From the NCBI GenBank assembly GCA_026214975.1, contig CM047808.1, positions 3,895,262 to 3,959,261 of the forward strand: a stretch of 64,000 nucleotides of DNA. The letters are read 5' to 3'. Under the pieces are notes generated by a model. That model was not told where the DNA came from and ran no database searches. It saw only the letters and a program-made list of their open reading frames with translations. The position numbers and the translations under genes are program-made. The DNA comes from Gentiana macrophylla. Lineage: Eukaryota; Streptophyta; Magnoliopsida; Gentianales; Gentianaceae. Positions 24,431 through 35,856 of this stretch are shown here, in pieces (the first letter of the stretch is position 1; the number at the start of each line of letters is the position of its first letter).

Positions 24431-24619
24431 ACTTAGAAAAGATAGGATCTAGAATATTGTTACTAGATTGTAGAAGAGGATACATAAAGGACACATACAG
24501 GACATGTGTCACTCTTACACACTACCACATGTAACACACAAATCTATAATAGATTCTACACACTTGGATATTACATATTGATCCTTCAACATTCACTAAC
24601 ACAATATGATACTTTAACA
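24431..24619 (-). repeat. 5' LTR of the copia element (right end)
   Basis: 189 bp. Only a few substitutions and small indels separate it from the other LTR, for example the inserted GTCG near 18020 absent here. The primer site lies immediately inside (24419-24430). This LTR should carry the promoter for the minus-strand element. Confidence 0.88.
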
Positions 24620-24624
24620 GATGA

Positions 24625-27209
24625 CATGTTGGTCCAATTCTTGCACCTGGACCATCCTAAAATTAGTGGTCGATGGATTATGTATATTTATTTGCATATA
24701 TGAATAACTTTTTTTGTTCATTTTTTCCCTTCATAATATATGCAATTTTATCTCTAGTTTGTAATACTTGCACCGGAACCATCCTAAAATTAGCGTGTTA
24801 TTTTTTATTTTTTTATTTTTATTTTTTTTGAATGGACTATTAGTGTATTTCAAACCTACATTTATGTGTAATAGACAATGAAAACGAAGAAAAAAAAAGT
24901 ATAGACTAAAGTGAAATTGTAATACATTATGGATATATAGATGACAAAAATCGTAAAATATAATCATCATTTTCCGATTAATTTAGTCAAAATAATGTGT
25001 AATGTGAAAATATGATTCATGTGTGATTCGTTTAAGATGGATCAAAATACATTGCACACTAACGAATCCGAATTTGAAATCATAACAGCACTCCAACCCT
25101 TCCAACACCAGCCCACCGTACCCCTATTCTCCACCCGACACATCCCTCAACTTATCCTAAGTGTAAATGAACCAAGCAATTCGTGAGTATTTTGAGTTTG
25201 ATTCGATTTTGTGCTTGAATGATTCAGTTTAATATGGTTCATGATCTAAATAGGCTCAACTCAAATACCAAATAATCGAACAAATCTCAATCATTTGTAT
25301 GCTTGAGTCGTATATGCACATTTTATTATCATAGGGTTTTTCTTTCCGTTCACGAATTAGAACCAAATCAAAGGATCACAAACATTACTGGAAGAAGAAT
25401 TATGTTTATACAATTGAATCATGGAATCTAATTATCTAATGGACCGTGAGATCGAGTTTAACCGGAGGGAAGCTGCTACAGTCACCGAAACAATTCTCCC
25501 GAAAGATTACCGACACATCATCATCACCATTCAATTGTTTTTTTCTATTTTTTTTCATTGGTTGAATCCAGCCAATCAATGGCCTGGATTCATTTTCGGT
25601 AGTATTTCTACGGAAACATTCGGGGGAGATAGCATTTGCGTAACTAGAGCATGGTTTTGTTAGAGTTTTCGTATAATTACTTTGAATCTCTTGAATTTGC
25701 GTTGTAGTAGTTTAGACTTTTGACACCCGTTTCACGTTTATATTAATCATTACCGCTCCTTTTTTGTGTTTAATTCTACTTTATTTAATTACACTTGTGA
25801 AATATTAGTATTTATGAGATCGATATTGACTTGTCGTACTATACGATTGACTTAGTCTCCCTTGTTAATATCAGTGTTTTAAGAGGATCACTCTTTTACA
25901 CTGAATTATACTCATGAAGACAATGACATTTGATTCAACATCCTTATAACTGTTGGACTTTGGATCCTCTCATGTATGGAAGATGTCGTACTGCATGTTG
26001 TGTGTTGTAAATGAGTTGCTATCTTTTTTTTCATTCTTTTTTACGGATTAGGAAATTACCTTGTTACCCCTTTTCCTCTTACCACAACATGTGTTGTGAT
26101 GTTTTGGTACACAAAGAGGATCTCCTCTCATAAAAGTTGTATTATAAAAATTTCCTAACACATCAGGCCTCCTTCAATATGATTTACTTGTGAGAGAAAT
26201 TATGGTGTATCCGTTATTAGGGATGTGATGCATCCGACTCATCAACTTTGACATAGTAGGAGTGTCTAGCTGTGAGTAGGATGCATCACATCCCTCTATT
26301 TGGTATCGTTCTTCAATACTATACAATAACGCTTCTCTTTACTTGCTAACAACAATTTGGTGGTTATTTATTTGCACCATAGTAAAATCAACCTTGTAGA
26401 ACTCGGTTCTAGAGCCAAAAACCAAGATCGATTCCCACAAAACACATACAGAAAGTCGGTTTTTGGTTCCAAAATTGATTTTCACAAGATCGATTCAACT
26501 ACGGCACCAGAAATAGTGTGGTGTATCAGTAAAATAACTGTGGTATAAATATAGACCCTCTATTTTTATTTTATTTTTATTTTAGGGGAAACTTTTTTTA
26601 TTAATCAACATCCGCAAAACAAACAGCCAAAACTTCACCCGGGGACGAATTACTCCAAGATGCCGGAGCTGAAAGTAACAAGACATGCCTAGCTAACAAG
26701 TGCGTAGAGGTATTTCTCATACGTACGCCGAATAAAAACGAAGGAAACATAAACAAAGTGGCCAGACAGTAACAACAAGTAATCCTACACTAAGTAACTC
26801 TGTCCCGTGAAGTCCTCCACCGATATGTTAAGAACACAAGTCAAACAATGACTCTATTTTTAAATAGAAACTTTACTATGTTCCCTAAATAAAATACAAA
26901 ATGAAAAGCAAAAAGAAACATATTCTGCCTTTAATTTCAACTGCCAAACAATGACTCTATTGACGTGTATTTATTGGATAGAACAACTGCATTACTCATG
27001 TCATCTTCCCCAACCTCCACGTAGCACTGCATGATCAACAGCAAAAATAACCTCTTTCTTCTGCCCATATTCTGCCTTAATTTCAATTTACAGCAGAATC
27101 AATGAAACCCCATTTGGCCTTTTTTTTTTTTGCACTATAATATCTACACAGCGCAGTTTTTTGGTTTAATAATTTCTTCTGTACAGAGAGAGAGAAAGAG
27201 AGAGAGTAA
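24625..27209. other. Spacer upstream of the C2/GRAM gene
   Basis: No gene supported. 24640-24670 and 24766-24800 share TTGCACC(T/G)G(G/A)ACCATCCTAAAATTAG, a small duplication. 25150-25330 has AT-rich words typical of decayed hAT-like elements. 25421-25663 is an 80-codon frame with no family resemblance. 26580-26860 looks like a transposon 3' end or UTR on the minus strand but is not assignable. A possible TATA (CTATAATAT, 27134-27142) and a GA-rich leader (27186-27207) precede the next gene. Confidence 0.35.
26219..26295. repeat. Small MITE-like inverted repeat
   Basis: The 17-bp arms AGGGATGTGATGCATCC (26219-26235) and GGATGCATCACATCCCT (26279-26295) are perfect complements, and the pairing continues weakly into the 43-base centre. 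It could be a miniature transposon or fold as a hairpin if transcribed. Confidence 0.8.
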
Positions 27210-30200
27210 ATGAGGTTATATGTATATTTGTTAGAGGGAAAAGAGTTAGCAGAAGAAGATACATATGTGAAGCTTAAAGTTGGGAAATCAAAATCAAAGA
27301 CAAGGGTTTTAATGAACACAAGAAACCCAGTTTGGAAAGAAGAATTTGTGTTTAAAGTTGATGATTTGGATAAACAAAAACTTGTTGTTTCTGTTCATCA
27401 TTATGAAGAAGAAGAATCTATTGCAGGTGCGCAATCAATTACTTTTTTTTTTTTTTTGGTAAGGGTATTTACACTTTTGGTGTCTAATTAAATACTAGTT
27501 TTTTTTTTTTTTTTTTGAGTTGAAAATACTAGTCATTTTTAAGGTCCGATAATGTTATTTATTTATTTATTTATTTTTTAGTATTAATTATGAGCCGAAA
27601 ATGTCAAAATTTCGATATCTGCGAATTTGAAACTAGCCCGAAGTGTGCCTTAATTTAACAAGGGCCAAAAAATGCCATGAAAAACGATGAGGGCCTAACT
27701 ATTTGTGAAGAAGAAGAAGAAGAGTGACCAATTGTGTAATTATTATTATTATTTTTAATTCGGGAATATGATGTAAACAATGTTAAAGATAATTTGTAGT
27801 AATTTAAAGAGAAAAATTGATAAATGTATGATTTGTAATGAGTTTTATGCAACTTTTCTAAAAAATATTAATGTGATTAATCTTGATTGTAGGTGGCATC
27901 TTTAATAAGCTCAGTGGTGGTGATATAATTGGTTTTGTAAAGATTCCATTGTGTAATATTGTTGATTATGAGGATAATATTGACAATTTGCCACCAACTT
28001 GGTTTTCTCTTCAAAAACATAAGGGACCTTGGAAATCAACTCAAAAAGATTGTGGTATGTATGTTTGCTCATTCTTTCTATCTTCTACATTCTAACTAAA
28101 CCAAATTTATTTTTTTAATTTACGAATAGAGTTAATTAATTAATTGCGAGATTCCCGAGTTTGAATAATCAATCGATGCTTTATATATTCGACTTTTATG
28201 AGGCAAGATATGGATGCTAGTTTCACTGCTATGAATTTGTTAAAACGATTGATTGATATGAGTTTCATTTATTGATCGATACTTTACATATGTATTGATA
28301 ATTTGATAAAACGTTATCATTTTATGTTTCGTTATGAGAAAAAAAATTATATATACACATATGTAGATTGCATTTATTGTACTAGTACCTTTTTGTTACT
28401 TTTACGCCTTAAATTCTAGTATCTTCTTTCTTTAGTGCGTTTGTGGGAGGTGTAGTAGAGAAGTCACCATGAATGGTTCACAAAAGAAAAATATATTCCT
28501 TATAGTCGACACCCCCACTACCTTTATATTACCTACCTACCACATGGGTCGGGTGAATGTGGGTAAGTGGTGTCTATTTTCATTTTGAGTAATGATAGAA
28601 TCACAACGGTGATCTACAACGTTGATCGTGTTAGATTTACACCATTATTAATTTAACTCATTATGATCAACGGTGTAGATCACCGTTGTGGCACAACCGT
28701 TGTGCCTCTATCGTTACTCTTTCATTATATCCGTTCATTCCGTTTTCGGCTTAATTAATGAAATGAATATTTTCGACTTCAATATACCAAACAATGTAAT
28801 GGAATGAAAAACCATTAGTCTAACTGGGCACTATAAAAGATACCACCGACCATATGTGTAAAAATTGTTTTAAAAAATTGTCCATCAACATATATATTGG
28901 AAGACATATACATCAACTTCAAAACCCAGGCTATGAAATAATGAAAGTCTTTTAATATGGTGGATAATTTAATACAACACTAAGTGTCCAATATGAGACG
29001 ACTTTAATAGGCCCTCACAAGTGTAAGCCTATAACAGAGAAATCCAATATTTGAACAATATAAGCCCAATATCATATAAGAGAAGATACCTAATCATGTC
29101 CTTGAAACCTACCTATGCTATGACGAAATTCATCTGTTAATATAACGTGAAACAATAGGAATTTCCCGATGTAAGACAACTTTAACAAGTGATAGGACAT
29201 ATCGATGGATATAGGTCTCATCATAGTGAATGACGTAAAAATGTGTTGTGCCAATTATTGTATAGACAATAGCACTTGTTACATAGGTTCTATCTTAAAA
29301 ACAAATCTATGTATATGCAGGAAAAATTCTGCTGGCTCTTTCTCTCCATGGGAAAGGAGAGGACATATCATCACCTAATCATCCAATTAACAAACTTATC
29401 AGCAACTCCCATTCGAGCGATACCGATGTTTCCGCAGCTAAACCCGACAAAATTTGTCCCGAAGGGAAACATCTGCTAAAAGCGATTACCAATCGTTTCG
29501 ATAAGCTTTTCAAGAAACAAGATGAAACATTACCAACTAGTACTACTAACAGTACTTTATCTGATGATGATATCTCCACAACATTTACGGACAACAACGA
29601 AGACGATGCAAATAGCTCTAGTTTCGAAGAAATGCTCGAAGAAATGATTCAATCGGTTGATAGAGACGAAAATAACGAGCCAGAGAATCTTCAAGGTGGA
29701 ATTCTTGTGGATACGATTTACGCGATTGCCCCGAAAGATTTAAATATGCTTCTTTTCGCTCCCAACTCGCAGTTCTTGAAAGATTTTGCCGAGTTTCAAG
29801 GAACGACCGATATAGAAGAACGGCCATGGACACATAAAGGCTCGTGTTTAACACGAACGGTTACTTATACGAAACCGCCCACAAAGTTAGTTAAAGCAGT
29901 TAAAGCTATCGAAGAACAGACGTATACTAAGGTCTCGGAACATGAATTCGTTGTTTTAGTCGAAACCACGACGCCAGATGTCCCATATGGGAATTCATTC
30001 AAAGTTAATCTTCTTTACAAGATGACGTTAGCTCGGGTCCCGGGTTTCGAAGAAGAATCTACCCACCTTGTAATATCATGGGCTATAAATTGGATTCAAA
30101 ACAGTATGATGAAAAGCATGATCGAATCCGGAGCAAGACAAGGGCTAAAAGACAGTTTCGATCAGTTTGCGAAACTTTTAGCCGATAATGTTACTGTTAT

Positions 30201-33200
30201 AAACCCGGAAAAACGGGTCGATAAGGGCTCGGTTTTATCGACATTGGAGGCCGAGCATCAATCGATTTGGGATTTGGGAATCAAGTATTTTTGCAATTGG
30301 ACAGCTATTTCAACTGTTTTTATGGGCTTATATGTTTTTCTTCATATTTTGATTTATGGAGAAAAGAAATTAGAACCAAAAGGCTTGGAATTCTATGGTG
30401 TTGATTTGCCTGATAGTTTTGGACAAGTAATTACTTGTGGGATTTTAGTTATTCAGATGCAAAGGGTTTTCAATTTGATCAACCATTTTGTGGAAGCTAT
30501 ACTTCAAAGAGGTATGAAATTGGAAGGTTTTTCGGAGACCGATACAGACACTTTTGATCCTTTTTGTTTCATGATTTTCATACTTATATATTCCATGTTT
30601 CATCTAGACATTTTTACCCCTTATGTATTTCATGATTTTCACATTTCTATATTCAATGTTCCATCTTGACACTTTTACCCCTCATGTATTCTTATTTTGT
30701 TTACATTTTCAGTTCAAATTTTCATCACGTGTTAAGTTTTTATTCGTTAGTGCATCTTGTACTTTCAATGTTGGTTGTTTGACACGTGACAATGTAGGTT
30801 GAAAATGTAAAAGAAAATTGTATAGATGAGGGGTGAAATGGTCAAAAATGAACATTGAGGTACAAGTAAAAAAACCGTGAAACGAAAGTAACTAAAAGTG
30901 TCTTTTTCCCTACTTGAAAAGGGATAAAGACTCTTTTAATCCCTTTTGTTTAGTGATTTTCGAATTTGTATTATCATGTTGCATCCCGACACTTTTACTC
31001 TTCTGACATTCATTTTCTTTTTTTCATTTTCAATCCAAAATTGCCACGTATCAAACAAACAACATTAAAGATACAACATGTTCTAACCAATAAATACTTG
31101 ATGGTACGTGGTAAAAATGGACTGACAAGGTAAACAATGCATACGAAAGGGGTAAAAGTGTTAAATATGAAACGTCGTGGATATGACGAAAAAATCATGA
31201 AATTAACAACAAAAAAAGGTCAAAAGTGTCCCTTTTTTAAATCTGTATCTTGAAAACATTATAGGAATGATAATATGCTTTATTTGCAGGAAGTGATCAT
31301 GGAGTGAAAGCACAAGGTGAAGGATGGGTACTTACTGTTGCATTAGTTGAAGGTATGAATCTTGCTTCTTCATCTTCTCCTCCAGATCATGCGTCGTCGT
31401 CGTCGTCCACGTCATCATCAATCCCGGATCCTTACGTCGTAATGACGTGTAACGGCAAATCAAGAACAAGCTCCGTCAAGCTACAAACCGCAAATCCCGA
31501 GTGGAACGGTATGTTGAACCACGCACTTTCATTCTGACACAACAAATGTCACTATATGACGTGGCAGCTTCACCTCTCACGAGGTTTCGCTGCCACACTA
31601 TATGGACTATGGTCCCATTGTCATATCACGCGTGCGTGAGTGTATATATATACACACACGCGCGCGCGAATATATGTATATATATTGATATTTCGATATA
31701 CTTTTGAGCAGAGTTACTGGAGTTTGATGCATCGGAAGAACCTCCGTCTGTATTGGATGTGGAAGTGTTTGATTTCAAAGGGCCTTTTGGTAAATCTACA
31801 TCACTTGGTAGTGCTGAAATTAATTTCTTGAAGCATACATCAAGTGAATTAGGGGACATATGGGTTACCCTTGAAGATATAGGTAACAATAATGTTATTG
31901 CTCAATCTTCACAACCAAAGTTGCATTTGAGGATCTTCTTGGATAATACTAATGGTGTCGATACTATTAAAGATTACTTAAGTAAGATGGAGAAAGAAGT
32001 GGGCAAAAAGGTAATTAATCTCGTTATTAATTCGGGGTTTAATGTTTCGTTTTTGATTAAGTTATTTAATAACTATGTTTTTTTTGCAGTTGAATCTTAG
32101 ATCCCCTCAGAGTAATTCATCATTCCAGAAGTTATTTGGATTGCCTCCAGAAGAATTTCTTATAAAGGATTTCTTGTGCTCCCTCCGAAGAAGAAAGATG
32201 CCGTTACAGGTATATATATGTACCGTTTAATAATTAGGCTCCTAATGAAGATGAACATCGAGCGTGGCAAACTGGCAGTGATAAGGATGAAGATCGAATA
32301 TCTCTCTATTCGATCTTCATCCTTATCACTGCCACGCTTGATATATTAGTTGGCCAAGCTAATGCAGATGAACATCAGCTTGGCCGACTCATATATCAAT
32401 CGTGGCAAGCTGATATTCATATTCATTAGCACCACCGAGTTTTTACCATGGCATTACATCAGAAATAATGGACTTTAGGTGCAGGGCACTAGTGAGTTCT
32501 TGCCGTGGCATTGCGCTAGAAATAATTAACTTTTTAAAAGCCAGTTCTAAACCATAGCTTATGGACCTGTGGAAAATCATTTATGTGGTATATATGAGAA
32601 ATTCGAATGGTACCTTTTTACCCAAAATTGTTCGAATAATACACCCCCAATTTCAAAATTTGCCTCTTATCCTCTGCCTTAAAATTGGTCGCGACTGCCT
32701 AACTTAAAACCGATCACTGCACCAAATTCACAGAAGAGGATCTCGATTTCTTTTCTTCTCGATCACCCAATAAAAAAACCCAAAAAAAAAAAACGAGTAT
32801 ACTAATATGATCAAGTTTACTTTTGTTACAGGGAAGGCTGTTTCTATCAGCTAGAATTGTTGGGTTTTATACAAACTTATTTGGACACAAAACCAAATTC
32901 TATTTTTTATGGGAAGACATTGAAGATATTCATGTGTTGCCTCCATCTTTAGGCTCTGTTGGAAGCCCATCACTTGTAATAATCTTACACAAAGATCGCG
33001 GTATCGACTCGAGACACGGCGCTAAATCTCAAGATGAAGAAGGCAGACTGCATTTCTACTTCCATTCTTTTCTTTTATTCAATGAAGCCAGCAGGTAATA
33101 TAAAGGGACTTCGGGTTCGATTTTACAGAAGTCGAAAATGAAATTCATCGTTGTAAAGTCGAGTGTCAGGGTGGTGCCCCGAAAATGTGTAGTGTTGCAG

Positions 33201-33377
33201 TAAATTTTACGTGGTGCCATTGTAGACTCGGTTTTCGGGCTGAATATTGACTTTATATATGGTTGCAGGACAGTAATAGCTCTGTGGAAATCAAGGAATC
33301 AACCTCTTGATGAAAAAGTTCAAATCTCTGAAGAGGGAGATGAAGACGAAAAAGCCGATTCACTTGAAGACACATAG
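27210..33377 (+). CDS. C2 - VASt - C2 - GRAM domain protein (At5g50170 homologue), truncated by a transposon
   Basis: Exons: 27210-27426, 27893-28054, 29321-30511, 31290-31508, 31712-32010, 32090-32209, 32832-33094, 33269-33377. All junctions are GT-AG with matching phases. They encode 859 residues against about 1,030 in the Arabidopsis homologue. C2 domain A is at residues 1-110 (MRLYVYLLEGKELAEE, NPVWKEEFVF). VASt, which in related proteins binds or carries sterol/lipid, is at about 250-420 (GGILVD, PDVPYGNSFKV, GARQGLKDSF). One membrane-like segment lies near 452-475. C2 B (DPYVVMTCNGKSRTSSVKL) is at 530-690 and GRAM (GRLFLSARIVGFYTN, HKTKFYFLWEDIEDI) at about 700-820. The family sits at membrane contact sites and on membranes. 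The frame stops at a TAG made by the first bases of an inserted hAT-like element, so the second VASt domain is lost. The start was chosen by the MRLYVY match to the homologue. Confidence 0.92.
28587..28719. mobile_element. Mutator-like MITE, GAGTAATGATAGA family, copy 1 (intron 2)
   Basis: 133 bp. Left end GAGTAATGATAGAATCACAACG, right end CGTTGTGCCTCTATCGTTACTC. The inner arms GGTGATCTAC / GTAGATCACC also pair. The flanking 9-mers TTTCATTTT (28578-28586) and TTTCATTAT (28720-28728) differ at one base, consistent with a 9-bp target duplication. Confidence 0.85.
30547..30902. mobile_element. MITE, GACACTTTT family, copy 1 (intron 3)
   Basis: Ends are GACACTTTTGATCC at 30547 and the inverted AAAAGTGTC at 30902. 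Internal words GACACTTTTACCCCTCATGTATT and GAGGGGTGAAATGGTC also pair in inverted order. The same termini occur at 30929-31230 and 52440-52674. No coding capacity. Confidence 0.7.
30929..31230. mobile_element. MITE, GACACTTTT family, copy 2 (intron 3)
   Basis: Starts GACTCTTTTAATCCC and ends GGTCAAAAGTGTC, with internal GACACTTTTACTC against GGGGTAAAAGTGTT. It lies 26 bp after copy 1 in the same intron and the same orientation, so this is a double insertion or a duplication. Confidence 0.7.
31629..31668. repeat. Alternating purine-pyrimidine tract, self-complementary (intron 4)
   Basis: A 40-base run of CG, TG and TA dinucleotides (CGCGTGCGTGAGTG, TATATATATA, CACACACGCGCGCG) lies 43 bp upstream of the exon 5 acceptor. 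It can fold as a hairpin and has the composition of Z-DNA-forming DNA. Confidence 0.8.
32274..32333. repeat. Perfect 26-bp hairpin with 8-nt loop (intron 6)
   Basis: Arms 32274-32299 and 32308-32333 are perfect reverse complements, each containing AGTGATAAGGATGAAGATCG or its complement. The loop is ATCTCTCT. A second weaker stem (GGCCAAGCT / AGCTTGGCC) lies at about 32352-32386, and GTGGCA words flank both. It could be a recent MITE core or a small-RNA precursor in the intron. Confidence 0.88.
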
Positions 33378-33947
33378 TGCTGTTAAAACGAAGAGAGTCG
33401 CTCGTGAACAAGCTCGTGTTCGGCTCATTAGTGTTCGTGTCCGTGTTCGTTTGTTCGTTTAGCTTAACGAGCCGTGCTCAAACGTGATTATAGGCTCGTT
33501 TTCTTAACGAACGAGCACGAGCTTGTTCGCGAACGTTCGTTCGCGAACGTACTTATAATAATACATCAATTTACAGTTACTCTGACTCAAAAGAGGATAA
33601 TTCATTCGTTCATTTAATAGAGATTATAGATTGATTTTATATAATATTTAGATATTTTTATAATATTTTTTGTTGTGTGATGTATGTAATATTAATCTAT
33701 AACTTGTTATTTTTGTATTTGTATTTTATTTTTATATCTTAACGAGCCGAATTTGGGCCAAATTCGAGCCAAACTCGACAATATGTTTAACGAGCCGAGC
33801 TCAATCAGGAGTTCGAACATCTCATCTTATAAACGAGCCGAGCTCAAATATGGTTTTTTTGTTCGTTTAACAAACGAACGAGCTCATGAGTTAAACGAGC
33901 TCGAGTTTGAACCACCAATACCCGGCTCGGCTCGTTAACAGCCCCTA
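33375..33947. mobile_element. hAT-like non-autonomous element inserted in exon 8
   Basis: 573 bp with imperfect terminal inverted repeats TAGTGCTGTTAA and TAGGGGCTGTTAACGAGCC. It is flanked by the 8-bp duplication AAGACACA at 33367-33374 and 33948-33955. Eight-bp duplications and TAGGG-type ends are hAT hallmarks. The interior is rich in GAGCTCG / CGAGCCG / AACGAAC words in both orientations and has no ORF. Insertion length plus the target duplication is 581 bp, so the reading frame would be lost even without the stop. Confidence 0.92.
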
Positions 33948-34453
33948 AAGACACATGGCGGAATGTGATTGGTGAAGAAGACGTAAAGCTGTCAGAAGTA
34001 TTATCCATCAAACTTGCTGTCAAGTAAGGCTCAAATTAGTTTTCTTGTGTTTTTTTTTTTCCCTCACTATAGATGCTTATGTGACAAAATTCTCCCTGGA
34101 TTTTGTTGACGTGTCTTTAGAATGAAAACCAAAAAAAAAACCAATATTGGCTTGAAAATTGTAAAATTTGTCATGTAATCTCTTAATCAGCCAATCGGAC
34201 GTATTTTGTAATATTTTCATGATTTTTCGCATTGTCCGCGCCGCCACGTGGAGGCATTTTCCTGCCAAAAACCGATTTTTCTCCCCCTTCATCTGGCACC
34301 GTAGGACAGAAATTGCACACAGCAAAAAAGCCCCATGGCTCCTAACAAAGATTGTTAGATTGTGAATGAAATTCTTACAATCCATAATGTGCCCTTCGGC
34401 GATTACCTTCGTGTAAGTATATATATACACGTATTGTATCAGTCAGTCAGACA

Positions 34454-34571
34454 GCACGCTGAAAATCGACTTTCAGAGAGTCAACGGATATGTCCGTATA
34501 ATCGACCTTTAACAACAAAAAACGATTATCATATATACCTGACTATTTGAAAGACGATTTTCAGCATAGTG
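34454..34571. mobile_element. Small palindromic MITE in intron
   Basis: GCACGCTGAAAATCGACTTTCA at the left end matches, inverted, TTGAAAGACGATTTTCAGCATAGTG at the right end. It is about 118 bp with an AT-rich centre. Similar AAATCGACTTT words appear near 49590 and 54090. Confidence 0.6.
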
Positions 34572-34638
34572 TGTTTAAAAAACCAATTAATTATGAAGTT
34601 ATGTTAAAATACACACACTATACTGATTTACCGTACTC

Positions 34639-34750
34639 GGATCCCCTCCAGTACTGCACCAAACACTGCAAGTGTTAAGCGCCAAAAGTACGTCGTTTTA
34701 GTGCTCGAAGTTAAGCACTTGAACTATACGGTACAGTACTAGAGGGGATG
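34639..34750. mobile_element. Small palindromic MITE in intron
   Basis: Ends GGATCCCCTCCAGTACTG (34639-34656) and CAGTACTAGAGGGGATG (34734-34750) are inverted, with AAGTGTTAAGC / GTTAAGCACTT pairing further inside. 112 bp, no coding capacity. Confidence 0.7.
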
Positions 34751-34974
34751 AGATCAATGCTCCTAAATTAGCTGGCTTTTCTTTGTACCCTACATAGACA
34801 TAATGCTTTCGTTCACCGTTCTACTCATTATAAAAGAAAATTTGTATTAAAACGATGTCGTCGGTGTGTAGAGACTACCTAGGGTACACGAACATGGTCG
34901 GATCTGTGTAATTGGAGGCCTTAGAACAAAAATAATTATAGGGCTCTTGAGCCTGTGAAATTTATTATGTTATA

Positions 34975-35187
34975 GGTTGCACGGATACGGATACGGGGAC
35001 ACGGATACGCGGACACGGGACACGCGGATACGGAATTTTCAAAAAATACAGGATACGGATACGGGGGTCAAAATGTAAATATTAAAAATATAAGGACCAA
35101 AATGTAAATATTAAAAATATAATGACCAAAATTATTTCTTTTGTTCACTACAAGTCAGCAAACAAAACAAAAACCAAAAAAAAAATA

Positions 35188-35219
<32 letters not shown>

Positions 35220-35560
35220 GACTTACGAATTGAACAATGAAGAAGATGCTAGCTCACTTTGTGGAGAATGGGAGGAAGACTTAGGGTTTTTGGTTTTGAG
35301 ACAAAGAATATTTACCCTTCAACATAAAAAAAAATCCTTTAATCAATTTTTTGAAAAAAACGTATCCGTGAAACGGATACGTATCCGCCGCCGTATCCTC
35401 AGCCGTATCCCAGCCGTGTCCAACTTTTCGAAATTCGATTCGCCCTCGATGGTATCCGGAGCCGTGATCAGCGTATCGGTGGCGTATATGTATCCTCTGC
35501 GTGTCGGATACGGATACAGCCCCAAAATTGGCGTATCGGTGCATCATAATATAACATATC
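34975..35560. repeat. Element with many GGATACGG / CCGTATCC words
   Basis: The left side (34978-35065) carries about eight plus-strand GGATACGG or GGACACGG words. The right side (35360-35540) carries as many in the complementary orientation (CCGTATCC, CGTATCGG). TGCACGGATACG on the left faces CGTATCGGTGCA on the right. The middle is poly-A and AT-rich. The overall plan is a long inverted-repeat element; target duplications were not clear. Confidence 0.65.
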
Positions 35561-35856
35561 TTTTCATGGTATGTAACATAATTTTACTTAACACTATTTT
35601 TAACACAGTGTCTTACCAATCTTTTAGCTTAACTAAAAAATAAAAATGGATATAAATGTTGTGATTTATTCGTAACCAAGATACAATTTTAATTGAATGA
35701 CAAATATTAAATTTGGAGAATGGGACAAACTAATTTAAGTAAGAAATTAGAAAACCTTTTTATATTGCAAAGTAGAGAGTGGGATACAGAAAACTCACTT
35801 GACTTCTTGGTGCAAATGGGAGACCAATGTCTCCTTTTATAGTTGCTTTGTGTCGG

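Larger units (their letters stand above)
17961..24619 (-). mobile_element. Ty1/copia retrotransposon with both LTRs, interrupted by a solo LTR
   Basis: Short direct repeats at 17961-18152 and 24431-24619 bound a minus-strand gag-pol. The target duplication is GATGA at 17956-17960 and 24620-24624. On the minus strand the LTR starts TGTTA. A tRNA-Met primer site (TGGTAGCAGAGC, one mismatch to the usual TGGTATCAGAGC) abuts the 5' LTR at 24430-24419. A polypurine tract (GTTTGAGGGGAGA) abuts the 3' LTR at about 18165-18153. Domain order is gag, protease, integrase, RT, RNase H, the copia order. Several frameshifts and a missing zinc-knuckle Cys make it non-autonomous now. A 1,779-bp solo LTR sits in gag. 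Confidence 0.95.

Noticed and set aside
34639..34750. Possible 5S rRNA-like piece (GTTAAGC words)
   Set aside because: Only a few short words match. The sequence is explained better as a palindromic MITE, and no 5S internal promoter block was seen.
35122..35643. 173-codon ORF
   Set aside because: It runs through a poly-A tract (poly-Lys) and the GGATACGG repeat arms. It has no family resemblance and lies within an intron full of repeats.
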